Below are positions 1 through 5,930 of a stretch of 6,648 bases of DNA, in pieces. Below the pieces are notes generated by a model. That model was not told the origin of the DNA, ran no database searches, and was given only the letters and a program-made list of their open reading frames with translations. The stretch comes from Cyclobacteriaceae bacterium. Its GTDB lineage: Bacteria > Bacteroidota > Bacteroidia > Cytophagales > Cyclobacteriaceae. Location of the stretch: NCBI GenBank assembly GCA_029880385.1, contig JAOUOM010000111.1, positions 1 to 6,648 on the forward strand, in the 5' to 3' direction. Made by a program: the position numbers and the translations under genes. Positions within the stretch are counted from its first letter, which is position 1; each line of letters opens with the position of its first letter.

Positions 1-1
1 T

Positions 2-727
2 GCCTATCGGCTTGATTCCATCAACATGGAGATGGGTGTGGACGTGATAGACAAAGAGCTAAAACGTTTAGGCAGCATAAGCCCTGAAGAAAAAGCTGTG
101 GCCTGGGTATTTGGACTTACAGCCCTGGCCTGGATGACACGCACGTTTTTCCTCAATCACCTGATTCCGTCAATCAACGATACATCCATCGCCATTTTTG
201 CAGCTGTCAGCCTGTTTGTAATCCCTGCCAGGCGAGACAATTCAACGGGCCTTCTTTCGTGGGACGAAGCTACCAAACTGCCTTGGGGGGTCATCCTGCT
301 ATTCGGAGGGGGGTTATCCATTGCCGCTGCCTTCAAAAGCTCGGGGCTGGCTGCCTGGTTTGGTGATCAGATGACGGCATTTGAAGTCCTGCCCGTTTTT
401 TTGATAATCCTGCTGGTGACGCTTATTGTCAATTTCCTTACAGAAGTCACTTCAAATGTAGCCACAGCGTCCATTATTTTGCCGGTACTGGCTGCCTTGT
501 CAGAAGCCATCGGAATCCATCCTTTTCTGCTCATGATCCCTGCCACGATGGCCGCATCCTGTGCCTTCATGCTACCGGTAGCCACGGCTCCCAATGCCAT
601 TGTTTTCGCCTCGGGCAAATTATCCGTGAAAGACATGGCCAAAGCAGGATTTGCCCTTAACCTGTTTTCCTCACTGGTGATCAGCCTGATTGGCTATTTC
701 GTGCTCTCACTGGTCTTTGGACTTTGA
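2..727 (+). CDS. DASS/SLC13-family sodium-coupled anion symporter, C-terminal part (5' end outside window)
   Basis: This is an inner-membrane carrier that probably imports a di- or tricarboxylate or an inorganic anion such as sulfate together with Na+. The frame is open from base 2, before the first ATG at 26, so the gene is cut by the window edge; 241 residues are visible. Seen: a W..LLFGGGL helix (about 290-330), the family 'TE(x)TSN' ion/substrate loop (SNV at 452-460), and a perfect match to the PROSITE sodium:sulfate symporter signature at 554-604, including the core LPVATAPNAIV. Several hydrophobic helices follow, up to the C-terminus. The second SNT motif reads SNV, with Val for Thr. 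Motifs do not fix the substrate, so no gene symbol is given. The 3' end overlaps the convergent EamA gene by 21 bases, which leaves no room for a separate terminator. The family is certain, the substrate is not. Confidence 0.9.
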   Translation, partial: AYRLDSINMEMGVDVIDKELKRLGSISPEEKAVAWVFGLTALAWMTRTFFLNHLIPSINDTSIAIFAAVSLFVIPARRDNSTGLLSWDEATKLPWGVILLFGGGLSIAAAFKSSGLAAWFGDQMTAFEVLPVFLIILLVTLIVNFLTEVTSNVATASIILPVLAALSEAIGIHPFLLMIPATMAASCAFMLPVATAPNAIVFASGKLSVKDMAKAGFALNLFSSLVISLIGYFVLSLVFGL

Positions 728-1603
728 CCGGCTGGTGCGGTTGACAATAAATACACCGACAAGTATGGCCGCCATTCCGACAAAGTGAATGACATATAGT
801 TTTTCGCCATCGAGAAGCCCCCAGAGTACGGCGATCAAAGGGATGATGTACGTCACGGAAGAAGTAAAAACCGGATCTGTTAACTGGACGAGGCGGTTAA
901 ACAGAATCAGGGCAATGGCCGTGCCCAAAACCCCTAATAAAACTATATAGGCGGATGCCGGCAACATGCCGTCCGTCACGATTATTTTTTGGCTGTAATC
1001 TGTAAATACAACTAAATACACGGCGGCCAATGGCCCGGCAACCAGTAGTGAAACACTGGTAATGGACAGGGAACTTAACCGCTGCAGATGATTTTTGATG
1101 ATGTTTAGATTTAACGCATAAAAAAATGTGGCCAAAACCACAAAAAACGCATACGCATTCAATTGAAAGGTCGCACCAGAGCCTGCCAAAATCAACACCA
1201 CTGAGCCTGCAAACCCGGTCAAAATACCGATGGTAACACCCTTGCCATATCGATGGTGATAGGCTGTCTGTGCGACCAAAAGGGTAAAAAGGGGGGTGAG
1301 TGTATTCAGAATACCGGTAACAGCACTTGAAAGGCGCGTTTGGGCAATGGCAAACAAAAAAGACGGAAAGAGGCTGCCCAGCAAACCAACCGAAACCAGA
1401 TACTTCCACTCCCCAAGCCTTATCTTTTTGATCTGGGCCAGGGCAAATGGAAACAAAAATAGGGAAGCAGCTAATATGCGCAGTGCCCCTACTTCTCCCG
1501 GTGACAGGCCGACCAATCCTTTTTTAATCAGAATAAAGGAACTGCCCCATATCAGAGACAAGGCCAACAACAATGACCAGGCCATCCATTTGCCTTCTTT
1601 CAT
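707..1603 (-). CDS. EamA/DMT-superfamily transporter (10 TM, two EamA repeats)
   Basis: This 298-residue inner-membrane protein has two tandem EamA repeats, the usual layout and length of the 10-TMS drug/metabolite exporter family (RhaT/YdcZ-like group). The first repeat begins with the typical helix around residues 8-28 (core LIWGSSFILIKKG) and ends near 140. The second runs from about 150 to 288, with SSVTYIIPLIAVLWG at about 248-261 followed by a GE and a last helix GMAAILVGVFIVN. The C-terminal tail (NRTSRSKSKDQ) is basic and probably cytoplasmic. Members export amino acids, metabolites or drugs, and the substrate cannot be read from sequence. The ATG at 1603 overlaps the dusB stop in an ATGA, and no Shine-Dalgarno-like sequence precedes it, so translation is probably coupled to dusB. 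The stop lies inside the end of the convergent symporter gene. Confidence 0.9.
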   Translation of the reverse strand: MKEGKWMAWSLLLALSLIWGSSFILIKKGLVGLSPGEVGALRILAASLFLFPFALAQIKKIRLGEWKYLVSVGLLGSLFPSFLFAIAQTRLSSAVTGILNTLTPLFTLLVAQTAYHHRYGKGVTIGILTGFAGSVVLILAGSGATFQLNAYAFFVVLATFFYALNLNIIKNHLQRLSSLSITSVSLLVAGPLAAVYLVVFTDYSQKIIVTDGMLPASAYIVLLGVLGTAIALILFNRLVQLTDPVFTSSVTYIIPLIAVLWGLLDGEKLYVIHFVGMAAILVGVFIVNRTSRSKSKDQ

Positions 1604-2595
1604 GAAGCAGGCATGGCATTACGGTAGACAGACAGGATTTCGTCCAGGGTGTCAAAAAGAGCGGCAGGCTCATCCAGGCTTACCAAACGGGTACGGTATG
1701 GCTTGAAATCCGGCATCCCTTTGAAGTAGTTGGTATAATGCCTCCGCATTTCAAAGATTCCTGTTTTTTCGCCCTTCCAATCCATCGAAAAAGACAAATG
1801 CTGCCGGACTACTTCCACCCGTTGCGTCAGAGTGGGTGGTGCGAGTTTTTCGCCGGTAGCAAAAAAGTGTTTGATTTCATTGAAAATCCAGGGATAGCCG
1901 ATGGCGGCACGCCCGATCATTATCCCATCCACCCCATATTTAGTTTTATATTCCAGTGCTTTTTCGGGTGAATCGATATCTCCGTTCCCAAAAATGGGAA
2001 TGTGGATACCCGGGTCATTTTTCACTTCCGCAATGTAATTCCAGTCTGCCGTGCCCTTGTACATCTGCTGACGAGTACGTCCATGAATGGTCAGTGCCTG
2101 GATACCCGCATCCTGCAAACGCTTGGCCGCTTCGATAATCCTGATGGTAGAATCATCCCACCCCAGGCGTGTTTTGACCGTAACAGGCAGGGATACATTT
2201 TTCACTACTTCGGCCGTCATGGCCTGCATTTTTGGCAGGTCGAGCAAAATACCGGCACCCGCCCCTTTGCAGGCTACTTTTTTCACCGGACAACCATAAT
2301 TAATGTCTATCAATTCGGGCCTTGCTTCTTCTGCCTTGGCCGCTGCGTGGCGCATGGAGTCAATTTTATCGCCAAAAATCTGAATGCCAATGGGTCGTTC
2401 CGCATCGTAGATATCCAGTTTTTGAACACTTTTTTCCGCATCACGGATCAATCCTTCGGCCGATATAAATTCCGTGTACATCATATCAGCCCCGTTTTGT
2501 TTGCACACAGCCCGAAAAGGCGGATCACTCACGTCTTCCATGGGGGCAAGGAGCAAGGGAAAATCGCCTATTTCTATATTTCCTATCCGTACCAA
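1600..2595 (-). CDS. dusB: tRNA-dihydrouridine synthase, DusB/NifR3 type
   Basis: This is an FMN- and NADPH-dependent cytoplasmic enzyme that reduces uridine to 5,6-dihydrouridine in the D-loop of tRNAs. The 331 residues match the family length. Seen: the FMN-binding start LLLAPMEDVSDPPFR (15-28), the catalytic loop DINYGCPVKKV with the general-acid Cys102, the lysine-containing KTRLGW (141-146), HGRTRQQMY (171-179), and the phosphate-binding GNGDI (203-207) and GRAAIG (228-233) of the TIM barrel, followed by a helical tRNA-binding C-terminus. The start is TTG at 2595: an in-frame TAG lies two codons upstream and the first ATG (residue 19) is inside the FMN-binding motif, so no other common start fits. 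An AGGA sits 9 bases upstream on the minus strand. It is the first gene of a pair with the EamA transporter, and a -7 box at 2619-2626 would drive both. The bacterial NifR3/DusB assignment is by motif resemblance; the exact tRNA position modified is inferred. Confidence 0.93.
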   Translation of the reverse strand: MVRIGNIEIGDFPLLLAPMEDVSDPPFRAVCKQNGADMMYTEFISAEGLIRDAEKSVQKLDIYDAERPIGIQIFGDKIDSMRHAAAKAEEARPELIDINYGCPVKKVACKGAGAGILLDLPKMQAMTAEVVKNVSLPVTVKTRLGWDDSTIRIIEAAKRLQDAGIQALTIHGRTRQQMYKGTADWNYIAEVKNDPGIHIPIFGNGDIDSPEKALEYKTKYGVDGIMIGRAAIGYPWIFNEIKHFFATGEKLAPPTLTQRVEVVRQHLSFSMDWKGEKTGIFEMRRHYTNYFKGMPDFKPYRTRLVSLDEPAALFDTLDEILSVYRNAMPAS

Positions 2596-2607
2596 TTCCT
2601 AAAATCC

Positions 2608-2615
2608 TATTTTTG
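2608..2615 (+). promoter_or_regulatory. Bacteroidota-type -7 box for the CPBP-DUF2007-cdsA genes
   Basis: TATTTTTG is an exact match to the TAnnTTTG consensus recognised by the primary sigma factor of Bacteroidota. It lies 19 bases before the CPBP start codon, so the leader would be only about 12-16 bases and would contain the AGGAA ribosome site. I could not find a convincing -33 TTG at the expected distance (about 2583-2588), so the assignment rests on the -7 box and its position in the divergent spacer. Confidence 0.6.
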
Positions 2616-2618
2616 TCG

Positions 2619-2626
2619 CAAAGCTA
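2619..2626 (-). promoter_or_regulatory. Bacteroidota-type -7 box for dusB-EamA
   Basis: Read on the minus strand this is TAGCTTTG, an exact TAnnTTTG match and identical to the box ahead of the glutamate dehydrogenase gene. It ends 23 bases before the dusB TTG codon, giving a leader of roughly 16-20 bases. No clear -33 element is visible on the minus strand. It faces the plus-strand box at 2608-2615, with only three bases between them. Confidence 0.6.
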
Positions 2627-2630
2627 GGAA
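2626..2630 (+). promoter_or_regulatory. Ribosome binding site of the CPBP gene
   Basis: AGGAA is placed 4 bases before the ATG at 2635. It supports starting the protease there rather than at the far upstream ATG of the same open frame at 2002, which lies antisense inside dusB. Confidence 0.55.
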
Positions 2631-2634
2631 AAAT

Positions 2635-3591
2635 ATGCAACCTATTCTTCGAAACCACCCCGACAACACAATGGCTCCATGGCTCCTGCTATTAATTCTG
2701 GTAGGGTATGTGCTGGCCGCCTTGTTTGCCCTCCAATTTGTTGGCATTCTGATCATTACCCCTTTTTTTGATTTTGACCTGTCCATGGCAATGAATGCCC
2801 TTGCCGATCCGGTAAATACCCCAGGTGCCAGGGTTCCGCTTCTGATCTTACAGGGCATCACATCACTCGGTGCCTTTGTAATTGTGCCTCTTTTTGTGGC
2901 CCGCAAGCATCTGAAGATACCGGTTACCGACTTTTTCACGCTCTCACGCGAAGCCTTCCTCCCCATTTTGCTGACTGTCACCCTTGTTTTTTCCTTTATG
3001 GTGATAAACAGTGTGGTGATAGAATGGAACATGGGCCTCACGCTACCTGAGACACTGCACGGACTGGAAAGCTGGATGCAGTCGATGGAAAAAAACATGG
3101 AGCGGATCACCCGCTACCTAACTGCCTTTACGGGATTCGGGTATTTTTCCCTTGCCTTTCTGGTTATTGCCGTGATCCCAGGTATTGGTGAAGAACTTTT
3201 GTTTCGTGGATTAATCCAGAACCTCTTTAACGGAGCATTCAAAAACCCACACATTGCCATTTGGCTGGCTGCCTTTTTATTTGGTGCCTTTCATTTTCAA
3301 TTTTACGGCATGGTGCCCAGAATGCTGCTGGGCGTGTTGTTTGGGTATTTATATTATTGGTCGGGGCATTTAGGCTATGCCATGATTGCTCATTTTATTA
3401 ACAATGGGTTTATGCTGCTGATGCTTTACCTTCGTGATGCACAACTCATTTCGTACAATATTGAAGACCAGAATGCAACTCCGGGAACATCGGTTCTCCT
3501 TCTTTTCCTGGCAATCAATACCGCCCTTCTCGTTGGATACTATCGATATTTTAAAAAGGAAAAAAATGGCAGTATGGCAAAAAGTATATGA
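2635..3591 (+). CDS. CPBP-family intramembrane glutamic endopeptidase (Abi/CAAX prenyl protease-like)
   Basis: This 318-residue multi-pass membrane protein belongs to the CPBP family, the bacterial relatives of the eukaryotic CAAX protease Rce1. Seen: hydrophobic helices near 15-42, 66-88, 107-128, 166-182, 206-220, 227-241, 246-265 and 286-304. The full active-site set of the family is present: E186-E187xxxR191 (GIGEELLFRG), FxxxH ending in His220, and HxxxN at His253-Asn257. These buried residues activate water for peptide-bond cleavage, so the enzyme is probably active; its substrate is unknown. The frame stays open upstream to 2002, but that part is antisense to dusB and shows no family resemblance. 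The ATG at 2635, which follows AGGAA and a -7 box, is the start. Its last 26 bases overlap the DUF2007 gene. Some family members act in bacteriocin immunity or protein maturation, but nothing here points to either. Confidence 0.9.
   Translation: MQPILRNHPDNTMAPWLLLLILVGYVLAALFALQFVGILIITPFFDFDLSMAMNALADPVNTPGARVPLLILQGITSLGAFVIVPLFVARKHLKIPVTDFFTLSREAFLPILLTVTLVFSFMVINSVVIEWNMGLTLPETLHGLESWMQSMEKNMERITRYLTAFTGFGYFSLAFLVIAVIPGIGEELLFRGLIQNLFNGAFKNPHIAIWLAAFLFGAFHFQFYGMVPRMLLGVLFGYLYYWSGHLGYAMIAHFINNGFMLLMLYLRDAQLISYNIEDQNATPGTSVLLLFLAINTALLVGYYRYFKKEKNGSMAKSI
3557..3560 (+). promoter_or_regulatory. Ribosome binding site of the DUF2007 gene, inside the CPBP coding region
   Basis: AGGA within AAAAAGGA lies 5 bases before the ATG at 3566. 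It decides the start of the small gene. The longer open frame beginning at 3434 would add 44 residues encoded only as an out-of-frame shadow of the protease. Confidence 0.6.
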
Positions 3592-3772
3592 AGATCAGGC
3601 CCTTTACAGGGCTGAAATCGTAAAAAGTGTACTGGAAGACCGGGGCCTTAGCCCTGTCATTGTGAATAAAAAGGATTCTTCCATTCAGTTTGGACATTAT
3701 GAAGTACAGGTAGCACCGGACGATGTATTGCAATCAATTAAAATCATTAAAGAAGAAATAAGTTTTGGGTAG
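3566..3772 (+). CDS. DUF2007 domain small protein (putative signal-transducing protein)
   Basis: This is a soluble 68-residue protein with no signal peptide or membrane segment. The whole length resembles the DUF2007 domain (Pfam name 'putative prokaryotic signal transducing protein'). It starts WQKVYEDQALYRAEIVKSVL, has a central VNKKDSS (33-39) and a conserved end QFGHYEVQVAPDDV (41-54), a pattern of beta-alpha-beta character. The biochemical role of the family is not established. The gene begins 26 bases inside the CPBP gene and ends 8 bases inside cdsA, each in a different frame, so the three are almost certainly co-transcribed and probably translationally coupled. The context suggests a link to membrane protein or lipid homeostasis, but that is inference. 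Its N-terminal tyrosine and charged face could be a docking surface; no catalytic residues are evident. Confidence 0.85.
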   Translation: MAVWQKVYEDQALYRAEIVKSVLEDRGLSPVIVNKKDSSIQFGHYEVQVAPDDVLQSIKIIKEEISFG

Positions 3773-4583
3773 ATTTTCAGAATTATACAGACGATTGATA
3801 TCGGCACTTTTTGGAGCAACCGTGATTGTTTCAGCCCTGATTTATGGTGAATGGGCCTACTTCGGTGTTTTTTTGCTGATCTGCTTTTTTGCCCAATGGG
3901 AGTTTTACAGGCTGGTACGCATCCAAAGCTACATCCCGATCCGCTTATTGGGAGTTTTTATCGGAAGTACCCTGTTTGTGCTCAGTTTTCTGATCGAAAA
4001 GGGTATTTTGGAGTATAAATACTACGTAGCCATCTTTCCTTTGGCCTCTGTGGTCTTTCTGATCAAACTATATAAAAAGGAGGATACCAATCCATTTGCC
4101 AACATTGCCATGTTTTACCTGGGCATCACCTATGTGGCCCTCCCGTTTACCCTTATCAATATCATCGTGTTTTTTCATGGCACCTATGGCTACCAAATCA
4201 TGTTGGGTTTGCTGGTGATAATCTGGGCCAGTGACACGGGTGCCTATTTTGTCGGCAGCCTTTTTGGCAAAACCAAGTTGTTTGAGCGTATTTCACCCAA
4301 AAAATCATGGGAAGGAAGTATTGGGGGTGCCCTCATCTCAGTCGCCATCGCCTGGGGGATTTCCTATTATTATACAGACCTGAATTTGCTTGAATGGATC
4401 ATCGTGGCACTAATCGTCGTTGTGGCCGGCACGTATGGCGATCTGGTTGAATCGCTTTTCAAAAGGAGTATGTCGATCAAAGATTCCGGGAATATCATAC
4501 CAGGACACGGGGGTTTCCTCGACCGGTTTGACAGCCTGATCCTTGCTGTGCCATTCATTGTGGTTTTTCTGAAACTTTTCTAA
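3765..4583 (+). CDS. cdsA: Phosphatidate cytidylyltransferase (CDP-diacylglycerol synthase)
   Basis: CdsA is an integral inner-membrane enzyme that converts CTP and phosphatidic acid to CDP-diacylglycerol and pyrophosphate, the branch point to phosphatidylethanolamine, phosphatidylglycerol and cardiolipin. The 272 residues are the normal length. Seen: about eight hydrophobic helices; IIWASDTGAYFVG (152-164) and ISPKKSWEGS (176-185), both conserved in the family; GDLVES (225-230); and the full CDS signature S230-x-F-K-R ... K239-D240 ... HGG(248-250)-x2-D253-R254-F-D256, which holds the Mg2+- and CTP-binding aspartates. The start is TTG at 3765: an in-frame TAA lies two codons upstream, and no ATG occurs before residue 116, deep in the protein. 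It overlaps DUF2007 by 8 bases and has no strong ribosome site, which fits coupled translation. Enzymatic function is highly likely. Confidence 0.95.
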   Translation: MGRFSELYRRLISALFGATVIVSALIYGEWAYFGVFLLICFFAQWEFYRLVRIQSYIPIRLLGVFIGSTLFVLSFLIEKGILEYKYYVAIFPLASVVFLIKLYKKEDTNPFANIAMFYLGITYVALPFTLINIIVFFHGTYGYQIMLGLLVIIWASDTGAYFVGSLFGKTKLFERISPKKSWEGSIGGALISVAIAWGISYYYTDLNLLEWIIVALIVVVAGTYGDLVESLFKRSMSIKDSGNIIPGHGGFLDRFDSLILAVPFIVVFLKLF

Positions 4584-4602
4584 TATGAGTAATTTTTCAT
4601 GT

Positions 4603-4610
4603 TAGCTTTG
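4603..4610 (+). promoter_or_regulatory. Bacteroidota-type -7 box for the glutamate dehydrogenase gene
   Basis: TAGCTTTG in the 71-base gap after cdsA is an exact TAnnTTTG match. It lies 44 bases ahead of the gdh ATG, giving an A/T-rich leader of about 37-40 bases. No good -33 TTG is seen at the expected spacing; a T-rich patch at 4576-4579 is somewhat too far. The gap holds no convincing terminator for cdsA, only weak inverted repeats, so some read-through from cdsA is possible. Confidence 0.6.
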
Positions 4611-4654
4611 CCCCAATTTTAATAAGCAACATAACAACCCTATTATTTCAGAAA

Positions 4655-5929
4655 ATGGCATATATTGAACCGGCTCCAATAAAGGACAAGGAAAATCCTT
4701 TTGAGTCAATGATGTCGAGGTTCCAGATAGCAGCAGAACACCTGGGACTGGAAGAAGAAGTTTACAATGTCCTGAAATCACCCGTCAAACAAGTCATCGT
4801 TTCGCTACCTGTCACGATGGACAATGGTTCCATCCGTGTCTTTGAAGGTTATCGCGTGATCCATTCCAACATCCTGGGCCCTTCCAAAGGGGGCATCCGT
4901 TACGATATGGACGTACACCTGGATGAAGTAAAAGCACTGGCCGCCTGGATGACCTGGAAATGTGCTGTAGTTGACATTCCGTATGGAGGTGCCAAAGGCG
5001 GCATCAAATGCAATCCCCGTGAAATGTCGGAAGGTGAAATCGAACGACTGACCCGGGCCTATACACAATCCATGTATGAAATATTCGGGCCGGATCGCGA
5101 TATCCCGGCACCGGATATGGGTACAGGCCCAAGGGAAATGGCCTGGCTAATGGATCAGTATTCACGCTCGCAGGGTATGACCGTAAATGCCGTGGTAACC
5201 GGCAAACCCCTGGTACTGGGCGGCTCGCTGGGACGAACCGAAGCAACCGGACGTGGTGTCATGATCGCGACACTTGCTGCAATGGAAAAACTAAAACTGA
5301 ACCCCTTCAAAGCTACCTGTGCCGTACAGGGATTCGGAAATGTGGGTTCCTGGGCATCACAACTCCTCGACGAACGGGGCGTAACAATCGTGGCCATCAG
5401 TGACCTTTCCGGTGCGTATTACAACAAAGAAGGAATTGCAATCAAAGAAGCCATCGAGTATCGAAACAATAACAAAGGCACCCTGGAAGGGTTTGGCGGG
5501 GCAGAAAAAATCAATCCAGACGAAATTCTTTTGCTTGACGTAGACGTGATCGTACCCGCTGCTGTCGAAGACGTGATCACGATCCACAATGCCGACAAAA
5601 TCAAGGCCCGACTGATTGTAGAGGGTGCCAATGGCCCCACTTCGGCCAAGGCAGACCATATCCTGAACGAAAAAGGAATTATGGCCGTACCTGATATCCT
5701 GGCCAATGCCGGCGGGGTTACGGTTTCGTACTTTGAATGGGTACAAAACCGCCTGGGATACAAATGGACTGCCGAACGTGTCAACCGTCGAACAGACCGG
5801 ATTATGAAAGATTCATTTAACCATGTATATGCCACTGCCCAGCAATACAATGTATCATTGCGTATTGCGGCCTATATAGTGGCCATTGACAAAGTAGCTA
5901 AAACCTATAAATTCAGAGGAGGATTCTAA
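4655..5929 (+). CDS. gdhA: Glu/Leu/Phe/Val dehydrogenase, most likely glutamate dehydrogenase
   Basis: This cytoplasmic enzyme interconverts L-glutamate and 2-oxoglutarate plus ammonium with NAD(P)+, linking nitrogen assimilation to the TCA cycle. The 424 residues fit the small hexameric class (Bacillus RocG/GudB type). Seen: a catalytic N-terminal domain with Lys93, Lys102 and the active-site Lys114 in YGGAKGG, and Asp154 in PAPDMGTG; then the Rossmann domain with VTGKPLVLGGSLGR (181-194), GFGNVG (226-231), and Asp250 ending the second strand; and the C-terminal VEGANGPTSAKAD and NAGGVTVSYFEW. Lys93 and Ser358 occupy the positions that bind the side-chain carboxylate in Clostridium symbiosum glutamate dehydrogenase (Lys89, Ser380) and are hydrophobic in leucine dehydrogenases, so glutamate is the likely substrate. 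Asp250 hints at NAD+ over NADP+, but this is weak. The ATG at 4655 has no Shine-Dalgarno sequence, only an A-rich stretch. The gene ends one base before psd. The symbol reflects function, not proven orthology. Confidence 0.93.
   Translation: MAYIEPAPIKDKENPFESMMSRFQIAAEHLGLEEEVYNVLKSPVKQVIVSLPVTMDNGSIRVFEGYRVIHSNILGPSKGGIRYDMDVHLDEVKALAAWMTWKCAVVDIPYGGAKGGIKCNPREMSEGEIERLTRAYTQSMYEIFGPDRDIPAPDMGTGPREMAWLMDQYSRSQGMTVNAVVTGKPLVLGGSLGRTEATGRGVMIATLAAMEKLKLNPFKATCAVQGFGNVGSWASQLLDERGVTIVAISDLSGAYYNKEGIAIKEAIEYRNNNKGTLEGFGGAEKINPDEILLLDVDVIVPAAVEDVITIHNADKIKARLIVEGANGPTSAKADHILNEKGIMAVPDILANAGGVTVSYFEWVQNRLGYKWTAERVNRRTDRIMKDSFNHVYATAQQYNVSLRIAAYIVAIDKVAKTYKFRGGF
5917..5922 (+). promoter_or_regulatory. 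Strong Shine-Dalgarno site of psd inside the end of the dehydrogenase gene
   Basis: AGGAGG, with ideal 8-base spacing to the psd ATG at 5931, is encoded within the last codons of the dehydrogenase (Arg-Gly-Gly). It is the only full consensus site in the window and fixes the psd start. Confidence 0.75.
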
Positions 5930-5930
5930 C

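Noticed and set aside
897..1409. 170-codon minus-strand open frame inside the EamA gene
   Set aside because: It is a shifted shadow of the transporter on the same strand with unusual Cys/Phe-rich content and no recognisable domain.
2002..2634. Long open frame upstream of and in frame with the CPBP gene, suggesting a 529-residue protein
   Set aside because: This 633-base stretch is exactly antisense to dusB, gives a Cys/His/Arg-rich non-protein-like translation, and is separated from the true start by a -7 box and a ribosome site at 2608-2630. The CPBP fold begins at 2635.
3434..3565. Longer 112-residue version of the DUF2007 protein
   Set aside because: The extra 44 residues are an out-of-frame reading of the CPBP 3' end. 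The family begins at the ATG at 3566, which has a good AGGA site.
4571..4600. Possible terminator hairpin after cdsA
   Set aside because: Only weak pairings (GAAA/TTTC, ATGA/TCAT) of four bases are seen, with no GC stem followed by a T run.
5357..5850. Minus-strand open frames of 129 and 143 codons opposite the dehydrogenase
   Set aside because: They overlap each other and the strongly supported dehydrogenase gene, and show no domain or ribosome site.
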